DNA of 47,457 nucleotides, taken from positions 1-47,457 of the forward strand of contig JAFAFU010000078.1 of NCBI GenBank assembly GCA_023423335.1, written 5' to 3'. The notes under the pieces were generated by a model that searched no databases, was not told where the DNA came from, and worked only from the letters and a program-made list of their open reading frames with translations. Source of the stretch: Bacillota bacterium. GTDB taxonomy: Bacteria; Bacillota; Clostridia; Lachnospirales; Lachnospiraceae. Shown here one piece after another: positions 7,081 through 16,752 of the stretch (positions are counted from its first letter, which is position 1; every line of letters begins with the position of its first letter). Position numbers and translations under genes: made by a program.

Positions 7081-10000
7081 ATGGGGAATGTTATTGGGAT
7101 AAGTAAGAAGATAAGGCTTACCTTAAGAGTGTTTTTAATAACAGCACTATTATCAGCCGTACTTTTGCCCGGGTATTATGCGGTGGCCGGAGCAGCAACA
7201 GCGACGATAAACGGAGATAAAGAGCAGGATAACTTTACCGATTCTATATATGTAGCAGGCAATGGTCCAAATGCGGCGTATGCCTCATATGAGAGGGAAA
7301 ATCCAGCTACGGGTTTATATATTGACCCATATTATGTCAACTTTGTAGGAGAAGACAGCAGTTTACCCGTAGAATACCAGAATTCGGCGATACAGTTTGA
7401 CCTCACCGGTATTGACGGCTTGATCACATTGGCTGTGCTGAAGATATATATTGTGGATATAGTGGGAAGCCCATATGTTAATCTAATAAAAACAGAGGAT
7501 AATGACTGGTCCTCTTTAAGCCGAACCTTACCGGGCTTTGACCTGTCGAACTATATTACGCAGGATCTTGCTGCACTTCAAGAGATAAATATAACGGGTA
7601 CAGGGGAGAAAGCATTTATTGTTACGGACTATCTTCAGGAAATAGTGGATTCCGGTTCTTCCAAGATATCTTTTGTTCTTACAGGACGGGAAGGAGGGGC
7701 AGGGCAAAATTATTTTGGCTATGCCAACTATTTGAATTTTGCCGCCTATCCGGAAGTAACGCCAACCCTGATAGTAGAATATACATTACCTGCAGGCGCC
7801 CCCAATGTTTCCTCCTCAAACGGCAGTGAAACGAATGATACCACGCCGACCTGGACCTGGACTTCCGGAGGCGGGGGAAATGGAACCTTCCGCTATAAGC
7901 TTGACAGCGGGGATTTCTCCTCAGGGGCCACGATAACCACGGACACCAGCTATACACCGGAGGCCGGATTGACCGAAGGAATGCATACCTTGTATGTTCA
8001 GGAGGCTTATGCCGAAGGGACAGGACGATGGTCTGCCAGCGGCAGCATTACTCTGACGATCGATATCACTGCTCCTGCTCCACCTGTTCCGGCGCTGTCT
8101 CCCGGCTCTGATACAGGAGTCTCAGATGCGGACGGGATTACCGCTGATTCGACCCCAACCTTTACCGGAACGGCAGAGGCGGGAAGTATAGTGACACTGT
8201 ATGATACGGAGGACAGCACCAGCATCGGAACGGCAGCCGCAGACGGTTCAGGTAACTGGACCATTACATCTGCCCTTCTCTCCGACGGCAGCCATAATAT
8301 AACTGCAAAGGCGCAGGATGCTGCAGGTAATGTCAGCATGGCATCGGCAGGCCTTACCGTCACAATTGATACGATAGCCCCTGCTGCTCCCGATGTCCCT
8401 ATTCTGGCAGCTGCCTCTGATACCGGCATCTCGAACTCGGATGGGATTACCAAGGATACAACTCCAACCTTTACCGGAACAGGGGAAGCAGGCAGTATGA
8501 TCCTGCTTTATGCGACGGGCAGCCCGATTGGCAGTACTTCTGCTGATTATGACGGTAATTGGAGTATTACCGCCTCTGCTTTATCTCAGGGAACACATCT
8601 GATAACGGCAGTTGCAACCGATGCGGCAGGAAATGTAAGTACCGTCTCCATGGCATGTTCCGTTACAATCGATACATCAGGGCCGACCATCAGTATATCC
8701 GGCCCTTCACCAACACTCACGGCCTCCGGACCGGTAACTTATACCGTTACATACTCGGAAGCGGATATAACACTTGTCAGTGAAAATATCACCTTACATA
8801 CAATTGGAACAGCAAACGGTACCATAGACAGTATCACCGGAGTAACCGGATCAGGAACCACACGGACAGTTACAGTGAGCGGTATCACCGGTGACGGAAC
8901 CATACGTATCAATATAGCGGCCGGAACCTGTGTTGATTTGGCCGGTAATCTGGCTGATGCAGCGGAGGCTATTACCGGCTTTACGGCAGATAATTCGCCG
9001 CCGGATGCGCCTGCCGGACTTGATCTTACGGCCGCCAGTGATACGGGTCATTCGGACACGGATAATATCACCAATGTTGCGGCCCCAACCATTACAGGAA
9101 CAGCAGAAGCCGGAAGTACGGTGACTCTGTATTCTTCCGGTACGGTGATAGGGACCGCCACAGCAAACGGCTCCGGAGCCTGGAGTATTACGACCTCCCT
9201 ATTGCCGGACGGGGTACATCCGATTACGGCAACCGCCGCGGATATTGTTGGAAATGTAAGCCCTGCCTCCGCTGTTCTCACAATTACGATTATTACTGTA
9301 CCGCCTGATGTACCTTCCGTCCCGGATATGACAGAGGCGTCTGATACGGGTATATCCGATACGGATAATATAACCAGGAATTCGGCACCGGTATTTACGG
9401 GAACAGCGTCGGCGGGTACTATAATCACTTTGTATTCTTCCATTAATGGCAGTATCGGAACAGCAGCAGCGGATGGTTCGGGAAAATGGACCATTACTGC
9501 AGCAGCTTTATCAGAAGGAAGCCATACGATAACCGCGGTTGCGGCAGATGCATTCGGAAATACAAGTGCAGCCTCCGACGGTCTGAATATAACCGTGGAT
9601 ATAACTTCGCCTGCCGCACCTTCATCACCGAATCTTCATGCGGCTTCGGATACCGGCTTATCATCAACAGATAATTTAACGAGCATAACAACACCAACAT
9701 TTGGCGGAACGGCGGAGCCTCATGACAGTATTACCTTATGGGATGATACTGTGGGAGAGGTGGGGAATGCATCGGCGGACAGTTCCGGGAACTGGGAGAT
9801 TACTACAATTGAATTAACGGAAGGATACCATGTCATATATGCGACAGCCACAGACGCTGCAGGCAATACAAGCGTGATATCGCCGTCGGCTTTCCTTACG
9901 ATTGACATAACAAAACCAACGGTAACCGTTTCCGCACCATCCGCTGTGAGAACAGGGGCCGGACCGGTGCAATACACATTGACGTATTCCGAGACAAACG

Positions 10001-13000
10001 TTACGACTGATAACGGTGATATTACCTTAAATCGGGCCGGTACCGCCAATGGAACCGTCACGGTAACCGGTACAGGAAATACGAGGACGGTTACGATAAG
10101 CGATATAACCGGAGATGGTACGATTGGAATAACGGTTGCTTCCGGCACCTGTTTTGATGCGGCGGGAAACCTGTCGAACGCGGCAGCCTCCGATACTTTC
10201 ATTACAGTCGATAATACCGCACCGGATGCACCTCCGGCGCCGGATTTAGCCAGCAGCAGTGATACGGGATATTCGGATTCGGACAATATAACCATGAGCG
10301 AAAGCATGACTTTTCACGGGACTGCGGAACCACTTAGCACCATAACCCTCTATGCAGCAAATACCGTGTTGGGAACAACAACAGCAGATAACTCCGGTGT
10401 ATGGAGCGTAACGGTATCGATTTCTGCAGAGGGAAACCACTCCATAACTGCAAAAGCAAGAGATATTGTAGGGAATGAAAGCGCAGCCGGTGAGGTTCTT
10501 GTGGTAACCCTTGATAAGACAGCTCCGAGTGCACCTTCCATACCTGATCTGACAAGCGAAACCGATACGGGGATATCGGATACGGATAATATAACAAAAC
10601 AGACAACGCCAAGCTTTACCGGGACAGCGGAAACCGGCGGCAATCTTGCGCTTTATTCAACGATCAATGGAGCAATAGGGTCTGCTATGGTAGATAGCTC
10701 CGGTAATTGGATAATAACCTCCTCAGTACTGAATGAAGGAATGCATACGATTACGGCCAAGGTAACGGATGCCGCAGGGAATATAAGCCCCGGCTCGAGC
10801 GGGCTTAATGTAACGATCGATACTACCGCACCTGCGAAGCCTTCTATGCCGGATTTAAGCCCGATTTCCGATAGCGGATCTTCCGATACGGACAATGTTA
10901 CGAATGTGACAACACCTGTGATCAGCGGAATATCTCTTCCTGATGCTATGATTACCTTGACAGATTTAGTCAGCGGTCTCATCGGAACTGCGGTCTCTGA
11001 CGGATCGGGTGCATGGAGTGTAGCAGTGCCCGCATTATCGGAGGGCAGCCATAGTATTACGGCAATGGTTACGGATGAAGCAGGCAATGAAAGCTTAGCT
11101 TCCGATCCTTTAATTATAACAATCGATACGACCGGACCATCGGCAGTCATTTCAGCGCCGTCTCTTACGTTAACAAAGGATAATGCAGTAACCTATACGA
11201 TTACTTACACCGATGCTGCGAATATTACACTTGATCCTTCGGGTGTAATTCTTAATAAAACAGGTACGGCAGATGCCTCCGCCATATCAGTGGTAAATAC
11301 AGGAACGGGCAGCAGTACGGTAGAGCTTAAGGACTTCTCGGGAGACGGAACCATTGCAATCGCTGTTTCGGCCGGCGCAGCCAGTGATTTGGCCGGTAAT
11401 ACCTCACTATATACAGAAGCATTATCCTCCTTTACGGTGGATCACACCCCCCCTGCAATTCCCTCAATACCTGATCTGCAAAATACGAGCGATACAGGCT
11501 TATCGGATACGGACGATATCACAAAGGATACAACTCCGGACTTTACAGGTGCAGCAGACGGCGGAAGTGTAATCAAGCTTTATTCTTCTATTGGCGGTCT
11601 CATCGGAACAACTACGGCGGATGACTCAGGTAATTGGAGTATTACCGCCGCCGCACTTTCGAATGGGAGCCATACCATAACAGCCACGGCAGAAGATGCT
11701 CTGGGTAATGTAAGTGCGGCCTCCGGCGGTCTTCTGCTGGTGATTGATACCGCATTGCCGGATGCCTATACCGTCACAGTATCGGCGGCACCTGCCGCCG
11801 GAGGTTCCGTAACCGGAGGAGGAAGATATAATGAAGGGTCCGATGTTCAACTGACAGCAACAGCAGGCAGTGGATATTTCTTTGTCAGATGGACAGAAAA
11901 CAATGTAACGGTAAGCCAAAATGCATTTTATTCCTTTACCCTGGGGGCAGCGGACAGAAGCTTAATAGCCCACTTTTCCTATGATTTCGGCGGAAGCGGC
12001 GAAGGAGGCAGTACAGGAAATATTACACTGCCTAAAATAGCAGGCGATAGTAACGCAGAAGGCTGGACCTTAATTCAGAACAGCATAGAACGTATGATTG
12101 ATAACCTAAAGAACGGGCAGGACAGCGATGATACGGATAATACAAAACCCTTAAGCGAAATTACGATTGATATGAATGGCAGCACGGTGCTTCCTGGGGC
12201 GATCTTAAATATTATCCGGGGACAGAAGGTTACCATAACTCTTATTATTGCGGAGGGGATCGAATGGGTAATAAACGGTGAGGATTTCACAGATAACGAG
12301 GAGGAAGCACCTCTCGGAGACATTGACCTTAGGGTAGATCTGGATACGGATAATATTCCGGAAGAGATAATCCGTGATTTAGCGGGTGAAGATAAGAATA
12401 TCCGGCAGATTTCTCTTGCATATAGCGGAAGCTATGGCTTTAAGGCAGAACTTATACTGAACCTGGATCAGGATAATAAAAAAGGAAAATATGCATATTT
12501 GTATTACTATAACCCTAAAACAAAAAAACTTGAATTGCAGTCCATAGGAATTGTAGATACAAATGGTAACACACAGCTTAGCTTTAACCATGCTTCTGAT
12601 TATCTGGTTGTCAGGGATAATGGAATTATTTTATCAGAATTGCTGGATGATATCACGGTGGAACTTAACAGGAACGTTATTTATTCTGATGGGAATATGA
12701 ATTCCGATACCCGGATCAGGATTTTCCTACCTCCATTACTGCAGGAAGCGGTGGATTTGGGCAGAAGCAAATATACGGTATCCTATAAAACCAGTGATTC
12801 GAAAGTGGCGACGGTATCGGCGGACGGAACAATTCATGCAGTGAAACCCGGCAAGGCGATCATAACAGCTACGATTAAGGTGGATGATATGGAAAGAACC
12901 TTTACCAAAGTGATTATTGTAAATAAAGCACATATCAAATTGGTACAATCGACGAAAAGCATGAACAAGGGCAGCGACTTTACCTTTGCAGCAATCGGGT

Positions 13001-13161
13001 ACGGTGTCGATACCAGGAAGATAGTATGGTCAACTACTCAAAAATCAATTGTAGTCATCGATAAATTAACCGGTGAAGCGAAAGCCAAGGCAAAAGGAGT
13101 GGATTACGTTGTAGCAAAGTGCGGCAAAATATCCGTTCAGGTTCAGGTTACCGTTAAATAA
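7081..13161 (+). CDS. Giant secreted Ig-repeat surface protein
   Basis: A 2026-residue protein. The start at ATG 7081 has GGAGG 7 bases ahead, unlike the upstream in-frame TTG. A signal peptide (KKIRLTLRVFLITALLSAVLLP) ends near residue 40. Then: a DNRLRE/CBM96-like domain (about 40-240); an Ig-like domain (240-330); nine copies of a roughly 100-residue Ig module (type A, motif SDTGxSDxDxIT, TPxFTGTAE, AAGNxS) interrupted by three copies of a different module (type B, SxPSxTLT, TYTxTYSE, ITGDGTI) in the order A2-B-A3-B-A3-B-A1 (about 330-1560); an InlB-type repeat (1560-1635); a linker domain; and two BIG2-like domains (about 1853-2026). No LPxTG, SLH or other anchor is seen, so attachment is unexplained. 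Probably an adhesin or scaffold of the surface locus. Confidence 0.9.
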   Translation: MGNVIGISKKIRLTLRVFLITALLSAVLLPGYYAVAGAATATINGDKEQDNFTDSIYVAGNGPNAAYASYERENPATGLYIDPYYVNFVGEDSSLPVEYQNSAIQFDLTGIDGLITLAVLKIYIVDIVGSPYVNLIKTEDNDWSSLSRTLPGFDLSNYITQDLAALQEINITGTGEKAFIVTDYLQEIVDSGSSKISFVLTGREGGAGQNYFGYANYLNFAAYPEVTPTLIVEYTLPAGAPNVSSSNGSETNDTTPTWTWTSGGGGNGTFRYKLDSGDFSSGATITTDTSYTPEAGLTEGMHTLYVQEAYAEGTGRWSASGSITLTIDITAPAPPVPALSPGSDTGVSDADGITADSTPTFTGTAEAGSIVTLYDTEDSTSIGTAAADGSGNWTITSALLSDGSHNITAKAQDAAGNVSMASAGLTVTIDTIAPAAPDVPILAAASDTGISNSDGITKDTTPTFTGTGEAGSMILLYATGSPIGSTSADYDGNWSITASALSQGTHLITAVATDAAGNVSTVSMACSVTIDTSGPTISISGPSPTLTASGPVTYTVTYSEADITLVSENITLHTIGTANGTIDSITGVTGSGTTRTVTVSGITGDGTIRINIAAGTCVDLAGNLADAAEAITGFTADNSPPDAPAGLDLTAASDTGHSDTDNITNVAAPTITGTAEAGSTVTLYSSGTVIGTATANGSGAWSITTSLLPDGVHPITATAADIVGNVSPASAVLTITIITVPPDVPSVPDMTEASDTGISDTDNITRNSAPVFTGTASAGTIITLYSSINGSIGTAAADGSGKWTITAAALSEGSHTITAVAADAFGNTSAASDGLNITVDITSPAAPSSPNLHAASDTGLSSTDNLTSITTPTFGGTAEPHDSITLWDDTVGEVGNASADSSGNWEITTIELTEGYHVIYATATDAAGNTSVISPSAFLTIDITKPTVTVSAPSAVRTGAGPVQYTLTYSETNVTTDNGDITLNRAGTANGTVTVTGTGNTRTVTISDITGDGTIGITVASGTCFDAAGNLSNAAASDTFITVDNTAPDAPPAPDLASSSDTGYSDSDNITMSESMTFHGTAEPLSTITLYAANTVLGTTTADNSGVWSVTVSISAEGNHSITAKARDIVGNESAAGEVLVVTLDKTAPSAPSIPDLTSETDTGISDTDNITKQTTPSFTGTAETGGNLALYSTINGAIGSAMVDSSGNWIITSSVLNEGMHTITAKVTDAAGNISPGSSGLNVTIDTTAPAKPSMPDLSPISDSGSSDTDNVTNVTTPVISGISLPDAMITLTDLVSGLIGTAVSDGSGAWSVAVPALSEGSHSITAMVTDEAGNESLASDPLIITIDTTGPSAVISAPSLTLTKDNAVTYTITYTDAANITLDPSGVILNKTGTADASAISVVNTGTGSSTVELKDFSGDGTIAIAVSAGAASDLAGNTSLYTEALSSFTVDHTPPAIPSIPDLQNTSDTGLSDTDDITKDTTPDFTGAADGGSVIKLYSSIGGLIGTTTADDSGNWSITAAALSNGSHTITATAEDALGNVSAASGGLLLVIDTALPDAYTVTVSAAPAAGGSVTGGGRYNEGSDVQLTATAGSGYFFVRWTENNVTVSQNAFYSFTLGAADRSLIAHFSYDFGGSGEGGSTGNITLPKIAGDSNAEGWTLIQNSIERMIDNLKNGQDSDDTDNTKPLSEITIDMNGSTVLPGAILNIIRGQKVTITLIIAEGIEWVINGEDFTDNEEEAPLGDIDLRVDLDTDNIPEEIIRDLAGEDKNIRQISLAYSGSYGFKAELILNLDQDNKKGKYAYLYYYNPKTKKLELQSIGIVDTNGNTQLSFNHASDYLVVRDNGIILSELLDDITVELNRNVIYSDGNMNSDTRIRIFLPPLLQEAVDLGRSKYTVSYKTSDSKVATVSADGTIHAVKPGKAIITATIKVDDMERTFTKVIIVNKAHIKLVQSTKSMNKGSDFTFAAIGYGVDTRKIVWSTTQKSIVVIDKLTGEAKAKAKGVDYVVAKCGKISVQVQVTVK
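8068..11755 (+). repeat. Coding tandem repeats of the giant protein (nine A and three B modules)
   Basis: Type A modules of about 300 bases start near 8068, 8371, 8995, 9300, 9605, 10216, 10520, 10825 and 11445. Type B modules start near 8680, 9907 and 11125. At DNA level the copies are diverged, so the array is old and not a recent expansion. Boundaries are read from protein motifs and are approximate. Confidence 0.8.
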
Positions 13162-13183
13162 ATATAAACCCATATATTGCAAG

Positions 13184-13240
13184 AAAAGAGTGCTTCAGGC
13201 TGCCGGCGTACCGCGTATCGCTGGCAGCCTTTCTCTTTTT
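13184..13240 (+). terminator. Terminator after the giant gene
   Basis: AGGCTGCCGGCG (13197-13208) pairs with CGCTGGCAGCCT (13219-13230) with one G-U. The stem is extended by AAAAGAG (13184-13190) with CTCTTTT (13233-13239), and a T-rich tail follows. Confidence 0.85.
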
Positions 13241-13416
13241 GCCTTGAAAAAGCATAGGTAAAAAAGCGTGGCTTCCGTTATAATTCATTGTCTTATAAAA
13301 ATTATATAGTTCATTTACCTAAAAAATAGATATGCAGCCCCATTGGGATGAGTTCGACAAATACCCGGATATGTTAAAGAGGGTTTACTATAAGTAAGGA
13401 GGCTGTATTATTTGGC

Positions 13417-13445
13417 TTGACAAGCAAGAACAAGTGTTCTATAAT
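13417..13445 (+). promoter_or_regulatory. Full-consensus promoter with palindromic operator in the spacer
   Basis: TTGACA (13417-13422), a 17-base spacer and TATAAT (13440-13445) match sigma-A consensus at every position. The perfect palindrome AGAACA-AG-TGTTCT (13427-13440) fills the spacer, the classic place for a repressor. A 21-codon reading frame at 13332-13397 upstream lacks a good ribosome site. Confidence 0.8.
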
Positions 13446-13486
13446 GGAGTAAAGTGGAAAATTAAATTTACGATAGGAGGAGCAAT

Positions 13487-14008
13487 ATGTACGAGATAGT
13501 GAAAGCTTATATTCAACCGATACCGGCTGCACGCTTCATAGGCCTTAAATATGGGGAAGAGGATCGCGCGAACGGGGGCTTCGGCCACAAGTGGGGCGAA
13601 TGGTTCCAGAATAACCTTTTTCAGCCTTTAGAGGAATTAGCGAAGGAAGAGTTTTCGAAGGCATATGAAGAGGCCGGTGCTTATATCGGGTTGATGAGGT
13701 GGAAGGAGGGAGAGCCCTTCCAATACTGGATCGGAATGTTTGCAGCGGAAGGGACTAAGGCTCCTGAGGGGTATGACTATGTGGATATGCCTGCCGGTAA
13801 GCTGGGGGTATGCTGGCTCCATGGACCGGAAGGGGAATTGTACGGTAAGGAAGATAAGTGTGCCGGCAGACTGGTACAGGATGGACATGAAATCCTGCAG
13901 GATGAAGAAGGGGCCTGGTGGTTCTTTGAACGCTATAGCTGCCCCAGATTTACCACCCCGGATGAAGAAGGAAAGGTTATTCTTGATATCTGCCACTATG
14001 TGAGATAA
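13487..14008 (+). CDS. GyrI-like small-molecule-binding protein
   Basis: A 173-residue protein starting YEIVKAYIQPIPAARFIGLK, with an FGHKWGEWF segment, a YWIGMFA strand and the C-terminal CPRFTTPDEEGKVILDI block. This is the pattern of stand-alone GyrI-like domains, the ligand-binding half of AraC/Rob regulators. Stand-alone members bind, sequester or sometimes hydrolyse small toxic molecules. Ribosome site TAGGAGG precedes the ATG. The gene is monocistronic, with a consensus promoter carrying a palindrome and a strong terminator, which suggests a simple repressor-controlled detoxification gene. It is not similar enough to the AraC/GyrI regulator at 840 to be a recent copy. Confidence 0.8.
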   Translation: MYEIVKAYIQPIPAARFIGLKYGEEDRANGGFGHKWGEWFQNNLFQPLEELAKEEFSKAYEEAGAYIGLMRWKEGEPFQYWIGMFAAEGTKAPEGYDYVDMPAGKLGVCWLHGPEGELYGKEDKCAGRLVQDGHEILQDEEGAWWFFERYSCPRFTTPDEEGKVILDICHYVR

Positions 14009-14075
14009 ATAGAGCTGCTATTTGTTATAGCAAGAGGTATGGATTTAAGATATCACAGTGAATTGACAGGTTGAT

Positions 14076-14107
14076 ACTCCTCCGGAAAGATTCCGGAGGA
14101 GTTTTTT
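14076..14107. terminator. Terminator after the GyrI-like gene
   Basis: ACTCCTCCGGA (14076-14086) pairs perfectly with TCCGGAGGAGT (14092-14102), followed by six T. Confidence 0.9.
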
Positions 14108-14241
14108 GATCATGGGTTAACCACAGGTTAATTTAATTAACAAAAGATAACTATTCCTCCATTGTTTTAGTGATAGGAAAAGGATACAATAATATTAGAT
14201 CGTTCGTTAACATTAATAACGGCCGGAAAGGAAGTGACAGA

Positions 14242-15348
14242 GTGGGAGATATACAGATTGGAACCAGAATATCGGAGCGGAGGAAAGCCATAGGGATTAC
14301 CCAGGAGGAGCTGGCAAATCATCTGGGAGTATCCAAGCCGGCAGTATCGAAATGGGAATCGGGGCAGAGCTATCCGGATATTTTGCTATTACCGGAATTA
14401 GCGGCCTACTTTAATATCAGCATTGATGAATTAGTGGGCTATGAGCCCCAGATGACCAAGGAGGAGGTCCGGAAGCTATACCGCAGGCTGGCAGATGCCT
14501 TCACAAGGGAACCCTTTGACAGGGTGCATGCCGAGTGCGGAACCTACCTGAAGAAATATTACTCCTGTTATGAACTGCAGTTTCAAATGGGTCTTCTTCT
14601 GTTAAACCATATGTCGCTCGCCGGGCATCCGGAGAAGACGACAGAGGTGACCGCACAGGTGCTCGAAATCTTCAAGAGGGTGGGAAGATCCTCTGAGGAT
14701 GTCCACCTGGCAAAGCAATCGGTACATCTTCAGGCATTGTGCTGCTTAAGCCTGGAGCAGCCGGATGAGGCCCTGAGGCTGCTGGAGAATATGAAGGAAC
14801 CGGCTATGAATACCGATTCTCTGCTGGTCAAGGCTTATCAGATGAAGGGGGATATGGATAAGGCGCTTGAGTATTTACAGGGCTATGTCTATGTGAATCT
14901 GATGAATATCCTTGGCGCCATACCGGACTTCTTCCGCATGTATACCGGGAATTCGGAGAAGATAGAGCGCTTTTATCAGATTTCCTGCGGCTTGAAGCAG
15001 CTGTTTGAAATTGATGAGCTTCATCCTGCCATTTTGATGCAGGTAGAGCTGATGGCAGCCTTTAGCTTCGCCGGGCAGGGAGATATGGATAAGGCATTGC
15101 ATTCCCTGGAAAAATGTACGGAGCTGATGGGAAGAATCGGGAAGGGAAAGCTGATACTTAAGGGAAATGCAATTTTTGATGTGCTGGAGCGCTATTTTGT
15201 TGATATTGATATTGAAGTAACAGCCCCGAGGAATAAGGAAGCGATATGGCATGATCTTAAGAAGCTGATTATAAATAATCCTGCATTTGATGGGCTTAAG
15301 GACGAGGAACGGTATCAGAGAATAATCAGAAAGCTGGAAAATGAATAG
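14242..15348 (+). CDS. XRE family regulator with helical repeat C-terminal domain
   Basis: A 368-residue protein when started at GTG 14242, chosen because AAAGGAA (14227-14233) lies 8 bases ahead. Residues about 5-60 form an XRE/Cro helix-turn-helix (ISERRKAIGITQEELANHLG, VSKPAVSKWESGQSYPDI, ISIDELVGY). The remaining 300 residues are alpha-helical and TPR-like, including QMKGDMDKALEYLQG and FAGQGDMDKALHSLEKC. In Firmicutes this fold often senses peptides or works with a linked transporter. It lies 86 bases before the PLDc_N/ABC genes and probably controls them. Confidence 0.88.
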   Translation: MGDIQIGTRISERRKAIGITQEELANHLGVSKPAVSKWESGQSYPDILLLPELAAYFNISIDELVGYEPQMTKEEVRKLYRRLADAFTREPFDRVHAECGTYLKKYYSCYELQFQMGLLLLNHMSLAGHPEKTTEVTAQVLEIFKRVGRSSEDVHLAKQSVHLQALCCLSLEQPDEALRLLENMKEPAMNTDSLLVKAYQMKGDMDKALEYLQGYVYVNLMNILGAIPDFFRMYTGNSEKIERFYQISCGLKQLFEIDELHPAILMQVELMAAFSFAGQGDMDKALHSLEKCTELMGRIGKGKLILKGNAIFDVLERYFVDIDIEVTAPRNKEAIWHDLKKLIINNPAFDGLKDEERYQRIIRKLENE

Positions 15349-15434
15349 GATTTGAACAGTGTGGGTGATTTTTCACCCGGTATTTTAGCCACCTGACTGC
15401 AAATGCCTGCAATACAGGCAGAAGGGAGATTGTT

Positions 15435-15635
15435 ATGAAGGAGTTTATGGAGTATCTGCCGTTTTTGTTACCGGCTTTATTAATCCAGCTGGTACTTATG
15501 GTGACTGCACTGGTGCATGTTCTTAAGCACAGGAAATACCGCTTCGGCAGCCAACTTATATGGGTGTTTATAGTGGTTATCTTTCAGATCGTAGGTCCCA
15601 TTCTATATTTTACGATTGGAAGAGGGGAAGAATAA
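15435..15635 (+). CDS. PLDc_N domain small membrane protein
   Basis: A 66-residue protein with two transmembrane helices (about 7-27 and 42-61) joined by a basic loop HVLKHRKYRFGSQLIW, ending YFTIGRGEE. This matches the phospholipase-D N-terminal (PLDc_N) family, frequent as the first gene of ABC exporter operons. Its TAA shares one base with the ATG of the ABC ATPase (TAATG), so the two are translationally coupled. Role unknown; possibly an accessory subunit or immunity-like protein. Confidence 0.85.
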   Translation: MKEFMEYLPFLLPALLIQLVLMVTALVHVLKHRKYRFGSQLIWVFIVVIFQIVGPILYFTIGRGEE

Positions 15636-16552
15636 TGGATGTATTGGAGCTTAGGAAGGTACAAAAAAGCTTTGGGAATTTGGAGGTCATCCGGGACTTA
15701 AGCTTTAAGGTGCCGGAACATACAGTTTTTGGCTTTATTGGCAGGAATGGAGCCGGTAAGACCACGACAATGAAGATGATTCTTGGATTTTTGCAGCCGA
15801 CTGCCGGTGAGATTTTAGTATGCGGCGACCTGGTTGCCTATGGAAATACGAAGACGAACCGGAATATCGGATACCTGCCGGATGTACCTGAATTTTATGG
15901 ATATATGACACCGCTGGAATACCTGAAGCTGTGCGGCGAGATCACCGGGCTGGCTAAGGGACAGATTACGGCCAGATCCAGGGAGCTTCTGTCTCTTGTG
16001 GGACTTGAGAATGTTGGCCGCCGTATCCGCGGGTTTTCCCGTGGGATGAAGCAGCGTCTGGGCATTGCTCAGGCATTACTCAATGAGCCCAAGCTGCTGA
16101 TCTGCGATGAACCGACCTCGGCGCTGGATCCGATCGGACGGAAAGAGATTCTGGATATCCTGTCGGTTGCCAGGGAACGGACCACCATCGTATTTTCTAC
16201 CCATATCCTGTCCGATGTGGAACGGATCAGTGATCGGATCGGGGTTTTGAACGATGGACAATTAGTCCTTCAGGGAACGGTCCAGGAGATCAAGAATGAA
16301 CGGAGAAAGGATGCCGTACAGATCGAGTTGAATACCGGGAAGCAGGCGGCGGGTCTGGCAGTGAAATTGAAGGAGCTGCCCTTTGTCCTGAAGGCATCAG
16401 CGGAGGACAATTGCATTATCGTGGAATTAACAAAAGCAGAAAGCTGCGGCAAGGATCTGATGGCATTACTGGTCAGGGAAGAGATATCGGTCAGGAGGTA
16501 TGAGATATTGGAGCCTTCGCTTGAAAATATATTCCTGGAGGTCGTAGTGTAA
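15635..16552 (+). CDS. ABC transporter ATP-binding protein
   Basis: A 305-residue ATPase starting at ATG 15635, overlapping the previous stop by one base. Walker A GRNGAGKTT is at 36-44, the signature FSRGMKQRLG near 140, Walker B LLICDEPTSALDP near 160, and the switch histidine in VFSTHILSD. A roughly 90-residue C-terminal extension is typical of drug/bacteriocin exporters of the CcmA/NatA type. Its partner permease begins 240 bases downstream, an unusually long gap filled with hairpins. Confidence 0.93.
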   Translation: MDVLELRKVQKSFGNLEVIRDLSFKVPEHTVFGFIGRNGAGKTTTMKMILGFLQPTAGEILVCGDLVAYGNTKTNRNIGYLPDVPEFYGYMTPLEYLKLCGEITGLAKGQITARSRELLSLVGLENVGRRIRGFSRGMKQRLGIAQALLNEPKLLICDEPTSALDPIGRKEILDILSVARERTTIVFSTHILSDVERISDRIGVLNDGQLVLQGTVQEIKNERRKDAVQIELNTGKQAAGLAVKLKELPFVLKASAEDNCIIVELTKAESCGKDLMALLVREEISVRRYEILEPSLENIFLEVVV

Positions 16553-16554
16553 AA

Positions 16555-16752
16555 AGAATTTTGAAAGAGCCAAAATTCTTGAAAAAAACTGCGAAGTTCG
16601 CACCAGGTGCTCATTTCTTGTTTTTTCGGTTGTTTTAAGATGCTGCGAAGCAGCATCATGTTAGTTAATGTGAATTATATTTTTTATAATTCACACTTTA
16701 AAGCTTGTGCCTGCGTAATCAAAGCTTGTAAGTACGCTTGGCACAAACTAAC
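16555..16752 (+). other. Hairpin-rich insert between ABC ATPase and permease genes
   Basis: The 240-base gap has no gene but several inverted repeats. AGAATTTTG (16555-16563) pairs with CAAAATTCT (16571-16579). GATGCTGC (16639-16646) pairs with GCAGCATC (16650-16657). An outer 7-bp stem GTTAGTT (16660-16666) with AACTAAC (16746-16752) encloses two further hairpins: GTGAATTATA (16670-16679) with TATAATTCAC (16685-16694), and TTGTGCC (16705-16711) with GGCACAA (16740-16746), the latter holding GCGTA/TACGC. Together they draw a three-way junction. It could be a processed RNA structure or a small repeat element. Confidence 0.6.

Noticed and set aside
9048..10307. Repeat array inside the giant gene considered as CRISPR or satellite DNA
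   Set aside because: The repeats are about 300 bases, diverged, and in frame with Ig modules; no short identical repeats with unique spacers occur in the window.
8007..11150. Several long minus-strand frames (up to 195 codons) inside the giant gene
   Set aside because: They are shadows of the repetitive, Thr/Ala/Ser-rich coding strand; they repeat with the modules and lack ribosome sites.
13332..13397. 21-codon reading frame MQPHWDEFDKYPDMLKRVYYK-like upstream of the GyrI-like gene
   Set aside because: Length is limited, there is no good ribosome site, and it lies before the clear promoter; could be a remnant but cannot be supported.
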